Positions 57,725-64,000 of a stretch of DNA of 64,000 nt are shown here, piece by piece; the stretch's first letter is position 1; each line of letters begins with the position of its first letter. Location of the stretch: positions 1,860,001-1,924,000 of the forward strand of contig NC_015436.1 in the NCBI RefSeq assembly GCF_000208385.1, in the 5' to 3' direction. Origin of the DNA: Parasphaerochaeta coccoides DSM 17374 (GTDB lineage Bacteria; Spirochaetota; Spirochaetia; Sphaerochaetales; Sphaerochaetaceae). A program made the translations under genes and the position numbers. The notes beneath the pieces are model-generated. The model was given only the letters and a program-made list of their open reading frames with translations, had not been told where the DNA came from and made no database searches.

Positions 57725-58915
57725 TCACACAAACTTGAAACCGGCATCTCCCAATGCCCGCCGTATTGCCCTGATGTGATCAAAGTCCTTCGTCTCCAAC
57801 GCCAGACGGAGCGTACAGCTATTCAGGTCAGTACCCTCTCCGGAACGGTCATGATGGACAGCCACCACATTTCCTCCCTGACGAGCTATGATCGCAGAGA
57901 CATCGACAAGCTGTCCTGGCTTGTCCAGCAGTTCAATGGTAAATTCCGTAGAGCGGCCGCTTTTGAGCAGACCACGGGAAATGACACGTGAAAGAATGGT
58001 GACGTCAATGTTCCCTCCGGAAAGAAGACAGACAGTGGTACGGCCTTCAATCTCAATTTTATGAAACATTGCCGCGGCGACTGCCACCGCTCCCGCGCCT
58101 TCGGTGACGAGCTTCTGCTTCTCCATCAAGGCGAGAATCGCCGAAGATACTTCATCATCAGTGACTGTGACAATCTTATCAACATACGTGGCGCACATCT
58201 CATAGGTCAGATCACCGGGATGCTTCACTGCAATACCGTCAGCCATGGTGGAAACTTTACCCAAGGTAATCTTCTGGTGTTGCTCCAGTGAATCATACAT
58301 GGATGCTGCGCCGGCGACCTGGACGCCGTACACGGCACATTCCGGCTTGAGTGCCTTGATTGCATAGGCAATGCCGCTGATCAAACCTCCTCCTCCGACG
58401 GGAACAATGACGGAATCGACATCGGGGAGCTGTTCGAGTATTTCCAGGCCAATGGAGCCTTGACCGGCAATGATGTCTTCATCATCAAAGGGATGGATGA
58501 ACACCCCGCCATTTTCCCTCTGGAGTCGCAACGCTTCCTGATAAGCATCATCATAGACGCCAGGCACAAGACGCACGTCAGCCCCATATGCACGGGTCGC
58601 CTCTACTTTGGAAATTGGCGCAACATCAGGGATGCAGATGACAGCCTTCAAGCCTTCATGCTGGGCGGCCAAGGCAACTCCCTGGGCATGGTTTCCCGCG
58701 GAACAGGCAATCACTCCTTTCTGGCGCAGGTCGGACGGCAACTGGGAAATCTTGTAGTAGGCTCCCCGTACCTTAAAGGAACCGGTAATCTGGAGGTTCT
58801 CGGTTTTCAGGAACACGGAAGAATCCGGGAAAATCCGCGGGGCACGTATCAAATCCGTCCTGCGCACCACAGGATCAAGGATGCGTTTTGCGTGATATAT
58901 TTTGTCAATGGTCAT
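57725..58915 (-). CDS. ilvA: Threonine ammonia-lyase with C-terminal ACT domain
   Basis: 396 aa PLP enzyme that deaminates L-threonine to 2-oxobutanoate. PLP lysine in TGSFKVRGA, SAGNHAQGVA and the phosphate loop GGGGLISG are present; a single ACT domain (ELLDKPGQLVDVSAIIARQGG) ends the protein, as in the TdcB/short IlvA type. GGAGG lies 7 nt before ATG 58915. The enzyme can serve isoleucine synthesis with IlvE or threonine catabolism. Confidence 0.94.
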   Translation of the reverse strand: MTIDKIYHAKRILDPVVRRTDLIRAPRIFPDSSVFLKTENLQITGSFKVRGAYYKISQLPSDLRQKGVIACSAGNHAQGVALAAQHEGLKAVICIPDVAPISKVEATRAYGADVRLVPGVYDDAYQEALRLQRENGGVFIHPFDDEDIIAGQGSIGLEILEQLPDVDSVIVPVGGGGLISGIAYAIKALKPECAVYGVQVAGAASMYDSLEQHQKITLGKVSTMADGIAVKHPGDLTYEMCATYVDKIVTVTDDEVSSAILALMEKQKLVTEGAGAVAVAAAMFHKIEIEGRTTVCLLSGGNIDVTILSRVISRGLLKSGRSTEFTIELLDKPGQLVDVSAIIARQGGNVVAVHHDRSGEGTDLNSCTLRLALETKDFDHIRAIRRALGDAGFKFV

Positions 58916-59026
58916 TGTGCTGCCTCCATACATCCGACCCCACACATGTCCGCAGGGTTATCGGCGAGGATACCATGTAATACCGTTCCATGACCATCAT
59001 ATGTCCGTCACATACCCGTCATACAG

Positions 59027-59284
59027 ACATGCCGGAGGTGGGGATGTTACAAAAGTTACCCGAAAATATTATATGGTTCCTCGTCAAAATCATACTTTCG
59101 GGTAACCGTCACTAGTACCGATATCCCTTGCATTAACTCATCAATTCGTCATGTTTTTTCGTAAAACATCATCATTTCGTTATATTGTGATGCCCAATCT
59201 CCGGATTTTCATGAAAAAGTAAGGGTAAAAAGTGAGAAAGAACGGTATTGTGCTTGCAAGTTCTCACACTTTTGCAACATCCCC
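59027..59284. mobile_element. 245-bp element with inverted ends (MITE-like candidate)
   Basis: GGGGATGTTACAAAAGT (59040-59056) at the left is the inverted match (16 of 17) of ACTTTTGCAACATCCCC (59268-59284) at the right. No coding frame lies between. Inside are the 50-bp hairpin repeat (59056-59105) and a GTGAGAA/TTCTCAC pair. The left end, including ACATGCCGG (59027-59035), also matches the fda terminator region at 43809-43833. No target duplication could be confirmed. Confidence 0.5.
59056..59105. repeat. 50-bp dispersed hairpin repeat, copy 2
   Basis: Arms TTACCCGAAAATAT and ATACTTTCGGGTAA pair with one mismatch. It matches copy 1 (43926-43975) at about 39 of 50 positions. Confidence 0.8.
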
Positions 59285-59370
59285 ATTGGACGCAAGCCAT
59301 CGAGTGCTTGTATCCCAAGCCCGCACTTGCTATCCTGTATGACAGGCATGTCGAAAAAGGCAAACGCCTG

Positions 59371-59398
59371 TTGACGATTTCCTTTTAGTTAGTATGAT
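59371..59398 (+). promoter_or_regulatory. Promoter of tandem PII-like gene
   Basis: TTGACG (59371-59376) and TATGAT (59393-59398) with a 16-bp spacer, about 28 nt before the ribosome-binding site. Confidence 0.6.
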
Positions 59399-59432
59399 GA
59401 TTACATGGCCTGTGATGCCAAGGAAGGTAAAA

Positions 59433-60107
59433 ATGACATCGGACATGGTTTTTTATCCCGGCAAGCTGATACTCAGCATCGTAGCTCATGACCAAGGCGA
59501 AGCAGTGGTCAATGCGACGAAAGATGCTGGCGCGCAGGGAGGTACGATCATCCATGGCAGGAGCGACACATCCTCCCTGCTTGACATCCTGGGTCTTCAT
59601 GACCCGGCGCAGGACATTGTCCTGACACTTTCGGGAGATAATGAAGCAGAAGCTATCTTCCAGGCCGTAAAGACATGCAACCCCACCAAGAAGAACCTGG
59701 GAACAACCATGCTCATCGATGTGCGGGGCATCCTCCATCACATGACCGCCGGAACATCCGAGAATATCCATGCCACAAGGAGCGCTACAATGTCCACGAC
59801 TTCATCACACGTCCTGATTTCCTTCATAGTCAACAAAGGCACAGCAGATGATGCCATGGCAGCCGCCCGTAAAGCAGGAGCGTCCGGTGGTACAATCATC
59901 AACGCCAAAGGTACGGCAAAGGAAGACGACGTAAAGTTCTTCGGCATCACCCTCGTCCCTGAAAAGGAAATGCTGTTGACCATAGTCCCCCAGGACAAGG
60001 CTGTTTCAATCATTGACGCCGTCAAGGCCGTCCCTAGCCTGGAAGAACCGGGAGCTGGCATAGCCTTCACCGTCGATATCATGGAGTTCGCTTTCCTGGG
60101 AAGATAA
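59433..60107 (+). CDS. Tandem PII-like (GlnB-fold) signalling protein
   Basis: 224 aa containing two successive PII-type beta-alpha-beta domains (about residues 10-105 and 120-224). Each has the AGAQGGTII/AGASGGTII turn and a hydrophobic strand pair (LILSIVAHD, VLISFIVNK). Classical PII residues for uridylylation or the T-loop Tyr are not visible, so this is a divergent PII-like sensor. No ammonium transporter or glnA neighbours it. The ATG at 59433 has AAGGAAGG 5 nt upstream; earlier in-frame ATGs lack ribosome sites. Confidence 0.75.
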   Translation: MTSDMVFYPGKLILSIVAHDQGEAVVNATKDAGAQGGTIIHGRSDTSSLLDILGLHDPAQDIVLTLSGDNEAEAIFQAVKTCNPTKKNLGTTMLIDVRGILHHMTAGTSENIHATRSATMSTTSSHVLISFIVNKGTADDAMAAARKAGASGGTIINAKGTAKEDDVKFFGITLVPEKEMLLTIVPQDKAVSIIDAVKAVPSLEEPGAGIAFTVDIMEFAFLGR

Positions 60108-60195
60108 GTCAGCCTTGTCGCTCTGCGGGGACAAACCCTGACGACAGAATGCCATCGGATCTCTCCAGTAAGGAATACAAGACAGGAAGGCGGAT

Positions 60196-61176
60196 ATGAT
60201 CGTAGTGGGGATAGACATTGGTGGAACAAAATGTGCCGTCTCATTAGGAGATGTCACTGATGCCACATATGAAATCTTTGTGAAAATGCCTGTTCGCCAA
60301 ACTCGCGATTATACGGTTCAGGGGATGCTTGAGCAATGTGTCAAAGACATACAATCCTGCATTGCGGAACGACCGGACTCCCCTCCTGTTGCTGTCGGAA
60401 TCAGCTGCGGAGGGCCGCTGGATTCTCGTCACGGCCTGATTCTTTCCCCTCCTAATCTCCCCGGATGGGATTCCGTCCCCATACGGGATTTCATTGCTTC
60501 CCGGACTGGCTTACCAACATGGCTTTGCAACGATGCAAATGCCGGAGCTCTCGCTGAATGGCACTACGGAGCCGGTAAAGGCTGTGATTCCATGGTTTTT
60601 CTGACTTTCGGGACAGGTTTGGGAGCCGGTTTGATTTTGGATGGACGCCTCTATGTCGGTGCAAACGACATGGCTGGAGAGGTCGGACATATTCGTCTTG
60701 CTCCGACTGGCCCTCCAGGTTATGGAAAGAAAGGTTCCTTTGAGGGTTTTTGCAGTGGAGGCGGAATTGCTTTGCAAGCCCAGGCACACGCAAGAGAATG
60801 GCTTGCGGAAGGCAAAAAAACTCTGTTATGTACTGATGAAAGTACTATCACAGCCATAAGCGCAAGAACAGTCGGTGAAGCCGCGCAGCAAGGCGACCCC
60901 TTGGCCGTGAGCATCATGACAACAGTCGGCAGAAAGCTCGGACTGGGCTTGTCCGTGATAATGGATATCCTCAATCCTGAAAGGATCATCATAGGTGGCA
61001 TATTCCAGCGTTCATATGATTACATCTGGCCGGAAGCCAGCAGAGTATTGGCGGCGGAATCATTGGCATTGAACGCGGAAGCTTGTACTGTCATGCCGGC
61101 GGCATTAAAAGAAAATATTGGTGATGTTTCCGCCTTGATTTCCGCATATTATCATAGTAAGAAGGAATGGCAATGA
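60196..61176 (+). CDS. ROK-family sugar kinase
   Basis: 326 aa. ATP motif DIGGTKCAV, catalytic Asp in LCNDANAGALAE, and GTGLGAGLI are present. The conserved ROK zinc motif (GHxnCxCGxxGC) is missing: after GEVGHIRL the sequence runs APTGPPGYGKKGSFEGFCSG. It probably phosphorylates a hexose or amino sugar. GGAAGG lies 5 nt before the ATG. It leads a set with a SIS isomerase (1 nt gap) and YesN/YesM. Confidence 0.88.
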   Translation: MIVVGIDIGGTKCAVSLGDVTDATYEIFVKMPVRQTRDYTVQGMLEQCVKDIQSCIAERPDSPPVAVGISCGGPLDSRHGLILSPPNLPGWDSVPIRDFIASRTGLPTWLCNDANAGALAEWHYGAGKGCDSMVFLTFGTGLGAGLILDGRLYVGANDMAGEVGHIRLAPTGPPGYGKKGSFEGFCSGGGIALQAQAHAREWLAEGKKTLLCTDESTITAISARTVGEAAQQGDPLAVSIMTTVGRKLGLGLSVIMDILNPERIIIGGIFQRSYDYIWPEASRVLAAESLALNAEACTVMPAALKENIGDVSALISAYYHSKKEWQ

Positions 61177-61177
61177 T

Positions 61178-61822
61178 ATGGATGACGTAAAATTTCTCAT
61201 GGATGATTTTTTTGTCCGGCATGTCAACCTCGCCCATCTCCGTTTGCAGATATCCGAAGCCTCCAACGCTCTGTCGGACTGTTTCACACACGCCGGAAAA
61301 CTCCTGGTGTGCGGCAACGGCGGAAGCGCAGCCGACAGCGGGCATATCGTCGGTGAATTGATGAAAGGCTTTTTCAAAAAACGACCTTTACCGGAAAGCT
61401 GGAAGAAACGTTTTACCGAACAGTTCAGCGACACAGGGAAAAAACTGGCAGACACTCTCCAGATGCCCCTCCCTGCAATTGCCCTCGGTTCACAGCTTCC
61501 CCTGGCCTCGGCATTCAGCAATGACGTGAATGCGAACATGGAATATGCCCAGGAGGCTTTTGCATATGCACAGGAAGGAGACATTCTTCTCGGAATCAGT
61601 ACGAGCGGAAACTCTGAAAACATCTGCCATGCGGTGCGTGCCGCAAAGGTAAAGAAAGCCCGTACAATATGCTTGACAGGACGCGGAGGCGGACAACTGG
61701 CAGGACTCTGCGATATTTCCATCATTTCACCCGAACAAGAAACATATAGGATACAGGAAGATCATCTGGCGATATACCATCTTCTTTGTAGGGCAGTGGA
61801 ATTACATTTCTTTACGAAGTAA
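61178..61822 (+). CDS. SIS-domain phosphosugar isomerase (GmhA/DiaA-like)
   Basis: 214 aa, with the SIS motif VCGNGGSAADSGHIVGEL and GISTSGNSENI. GmhA makes ADP-heptose precursors from sedoheptulose 7-phosphate; the similar DiaA has no catalysis. The gene follows the ROK kinase by 1 nt, suggesting both act on one sugar phosphate. Spirochaetes of this type lack LPS, so heptose for LPS is unlikely (inference). Confidence 0.82.
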   Translation: MDDVKFLMDDFFVRHVNLAHLRLQISEASNALSDCFTHAGKLLVCGNGGSAADSGHIVGELMKGFFKKRPLPESWKKRFTEQFSDTGKKLADTLQMPLPAIALGSQLPLASAFSNDVNANMEYAQEAFAYAQEGDILLGISTSGNSENICHAVRAAKVKKARTICLTGRGGGQLAGLCDISIISPEQETYRIQEDHLAIYHLLCRAVELHFFTK

Positions 61823-61848
61823 AGGAGTAAAGGAGTAAAGCTGGATAC

Positions 61849-63477
61849 ATGACACACACGATACAGGTCATCATTCTTGACGATGAACCACGGGTCAGCA
61901 AACTGATAGCCAGCCTCATTGACTGGGAGTCCCTGGGCATGGAAATCTGTGCCACCGCTCAAGACGGCATCACTGCGCTCCAGCTCATTAAAGACCTCTC
62001 CCCCGACCTTGTGATCACTGACATCAGAATGCCCGGTCATGATGGACTAGAGCTTATCCAACGGGCACGGGAGATATCAAAGGATCTCGACTTTATCATA
62101 ATCAGTGGATACCGATATTTTGAATATGCACAGACCGCCATCAAATACGGCGTCGGGGACTACCTGCTCAAACCAATAAAAAAACAGGAATTGATGGATA
62201 CACTCTTGAAATTCCTGGCTCGCTATAAAGAAAGAACGGAAAAACAAGATCACGCACAAAAATTGAACCAGCACCTGGACGCCTATTACAGCAAACTGAG
62301 GGAAGATCTTTTCAAGGATTGCATCTTGGGCGCCGAACCAGATTCATTTTCTTCCATGGAAGAAATCAATCAGGCATATCACTATGATTTCCGGCCGGGC
62401 CTTTTCCAAGTATGCATTGTAAAGCTTGATATGCCACAGCAGGAATTTTTCCCTCAAGGCAAGGTTATCCTCAAAGAAAAAGTTGAACGGATACTGATGA
62501 GTTTTTGCAAACCACTCTGCTCTGAGATAGAGTCCTATGCCATGGATTCTCGCTTCTATATATTGCTGAATTATGAACAGGACAAAAAGAACGCCATCCG
62601 GAAAAGTCTGAAAACCATGCTGGATGAGCTTATCATCCACGAAAGCATCTTCCCATCTTCCCGTTTCTTCCTGGCAGTGGGACCCAGCTCCGAAGATTTT
62701 GCCTCCATCCCCCGTTCAGCCCGCAGCGCCTGGAGTGTCTGCTGTCAGAGACTGGTGGCTACCGGAGGTTCTCAGCTTTATGAAGAAGTACCACCGTCAG
62801 CCGGAGAAGATGATATACATGCGCTTTTGAAGATATGGAATGAAGGAATCAGCAAGGCTGTATCAATACTTTCACTTGAAGAAACACAAGCATGCATAGC
62901 TTCGCTTATAGATACGCTTTCCTCAGAAAAATCTTTCTCCGGAGAAAATATTCTGGACTGCCTGCAACAGGCTTTCAGTAATTTCCTGATGCGCATGAAA
63001 ACCACCTATGTTTCCATAGAAGGTCTGGAATCCGCTGAAAGGAATTATGAGGAAGGCCAGGACATGTATTCCAGCGCCGCGGAACTCTATGCGTTTTTTT
63101 CAGAAAAAACACTGAAATTCCTGGAAGAAAATGCAGCCTTGATCAAGGAACAGGAATACAGACCTGTACGGCTTGCCAAGAAATATATAAGTGAACATTT
63201 CAATGACCCTATGATAAGCCTTAATTCCGTCAGTGATGCCATGGGATTCAATTCCAGTTATTTCAGCTCTCTTTTTAAAAAAGAAAGCGGCATGGGATTC
63301 CTGGAGTATCTTTCGGATGTGCGGATGACTCACGCAAAATATCTGTTGAAAACTACGACATTACCGATAGCGGATATCTGTAAGAAAGCAGGATATACGG
63401 ATACAAAATATTTTACACAGGCATTTCAAAAAAATACGGGAATACGACCAAAAGACTACAGGAAACTTTATTCATGA
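61849..63477 (+). CDS. YesN-type response regulator, AraC family
   Basis: 542 aa. The N-terminal receiver has acid pair DD (11-12), phosphoacceptor Asp58 (ITDIRMP) and Lys108 (LLKP). A ~270-residue linker follows, then a C-terminal AraC HTH pair (ISLNSVSDAMGFNSSYFSSL and LPIADICKKAGYTDTKYFTQ). It is paired with the YesM-like kinase that overlaps its stop by ATGA. AAAGGAG repeats precede ATG 61849. Confidence 0.92.
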   Translation: MTHTIQVIILDDEPRVSKLIASLIDWESLGMEICATAQDGITALQLIKDLSPDLVITDIRMPGHDGLELIQRAREISKDLDFIIISGYRYFEYAQTAIKYGVGDYLLKPIKKQELMDTLLKFLARYKERTEKQDHAQKLNQHLDAYYSKLREDLFKDCILGAEPDSFSSMEEINQAYHYDFRPGLFQVCIVKLDMPQQEFFPQGKVILKEKVERILMSFCKPLCSEIESYAMDSRFYILLNYEQDKKNAIRKSLKTMLDELIIHESIFPSSRFFLAVGPSSEDFASIPRSARSAWSVCCQRLVATGGSQLYEEVPPSAGEDDIHALLKIWNEGISKAVSILSLEETQACIASLIDTLSSEKSFSGENILDCLQQAFSNFLMRMKTTYVSIEGLESAERNYEEGQDMYSSAAELYAFFSEKTLKFLEENAALIKEQEYRPVRLAKKYISEHFNDPMISLNSVSDAMGFNSSYFSSLFKKESGMGFLEYLSDVRMTHAKYLLKTTTLPIADICKKAGYTDTKYFTQAFQKNTGIRPKDYRKLYS

Positions 63478-64000
63478 GGAAAAAAACCAAAGCAGAGGGA
63501 AAAGATATCATTCTGTCCGCCAGAGTCTTTTCTTTCCTCTGCATCCTCGCGGCACAGATTATTTTCTGTGTCATTATTTTTCTTTTCATGAGTACACATA
63601 TCACTACAGAAGTGCTTTCCTCCCTCGGCATCCTCATGATTGTTCTCCTCGCCTTGGTTTCCGTATTTTTTTGGAACCTGGTCATCCGTCCTTACCGGCA
63701 GACAGAAAAGCTTTTGAAGCATTTTGGCATCGGATACAGCATTGAAGATATCTACCAGCTTGGCTATTCCTACAGCCCTGCGATGGGCGCGGCTTTGGAA
63801 CATGCCCAATCATTGCTCGACACGGACAAAATTCTCAATGCCAGTAAACAGCAGGCTCAGTTCCTTGCTCTCCAGAACCAGATAAACCCCCATTTCCTTT
63901 ACAACACACTGGAGGGAATCCGTGGGGAAGCCTTGGCATCGGGTTTGGATACTGTCGCGAATATGGCTGAAGCTTTATCCACCTATTTTCGCTACACAAT
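63474..64000 (+). CDS. YesM-type sensor histidine kinase (partial, 3' end outside window)
   Basis: The frame starts in the ATGA overlap with the regulator and runs open to the window edge (175 codons). Two hydrophobic helices (IIFCVIIFLFMS and GILMIVLLALVSVFFW) flank a short loop; the phosphoacceptor His140 lies in QNQINPHFLYNTLE. This is a family-specific PF06580 signature. The very small extracellular loop suggests it senses through a partner, possibly a sugar-binding protein. Confidence 0.9.
   Translation, partial: MRKKTKAEGKDIILSARVFSFLCILAAQIIFCVIIFLFMSTHITTEVLSSLGILMIVLLALVSVFFWNLVIRPYRQTEKLLKHFGIGYSIEDIYQLGYSYSPAMGAALEHAQSLLDTDKILNASKQQAQFLALQNQINPHFLYNTLEGIRGEALASGLDTVANMAEALSTYFRYT

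Overview
The window is one 64 kb piece of a bacterial chromosome of about 50% G+C. It is densely coded on both strands, with short intergenic gaps. The gene content fits a spirochaete, most likely Sphaerochaetaceae, and the G+C would suit a Parasphaerochaeta/Sphaerochaeta-type organism. The pointers are HprK-HPr without adjacent PTS genes, an lptC-lptA-lptB-rpoN block, an EF-G of the mitochondrial EFG1-like type, a CarD-ispD-ispF cluster, ThyX, class I aldolase and an RCC1-repeat lipoprotein. This placement is inference from gene families; no rRNA or tRNA gene was seen.

Layout. 1-3.2 kb: accD (partial), accA and an acyl-CoA synthetase; then an FlK-type thioesterase facing an MFS exporter, and tpx. 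5.7-16 kb: a ten-gene minus-strand array: a branched-chain-type ABC importer (livKHMGF), a LacI repressor, an Old Yellow Enzyme-type flavoenzyme, an SDR, a large FAD reductase/dehydrogenase and a cupin. A 22-bp perfect palindrome typical of LacI operators lies upstream of livK. The array looks like an uptake-and-redox module for an unidentified (perhaps aromatic or cyclic) acid. 16.3-27.2 kb: aldo-keto reductase, a degenerate YmdB-like protein, Lpt export genes, rpoN, hpf, hprK-ptsH-lexA-holA and uvrC. 27.5-36.3 kb: E2-like acyltransferase, thyX, rsmE, an OppA-like binding protein, malQ, carD-ispD-ispF and a P-loop protein. 36.5-37.25 kb: scar of a type I restriction locus (hsdM tail plus rhuM head). 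37.4-43.8 kb: fusA, uraA-like permease, acyl-ACP thioesterase, a possible 52-aa membrane peptide and class I aldolase.

44-64 kb is more accessory. It holds a fimbrillin-like/RCC1 lipoprotein that opens with an (AG)16 tract whose slippage would truncate the protein; a GntR-controlled ABC operon with an operator over its promoter; a beta-galactosidase fused to the tail of a deleted sugar permease gene; a secondary-alcohol dehydrogenase, a G3E GTPase, a branched-chain aminotransferase, TetR and threonine deaminase; a 245-bp element with inverted ends; a tandem PII-like protein; and a ROK kinase-SIS isomerase-YesN/YesM set cut by the window end.

Two cross-cutting patterns stand out. First, at least seven genes without a Shine-Dalgarno sequence have a -10 hexamer 6-7 nt before their start codon, which predicts leaderless mRNAs. 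Second, short (11-15 bp) tandem duplications recur at gene ends and in gaps.
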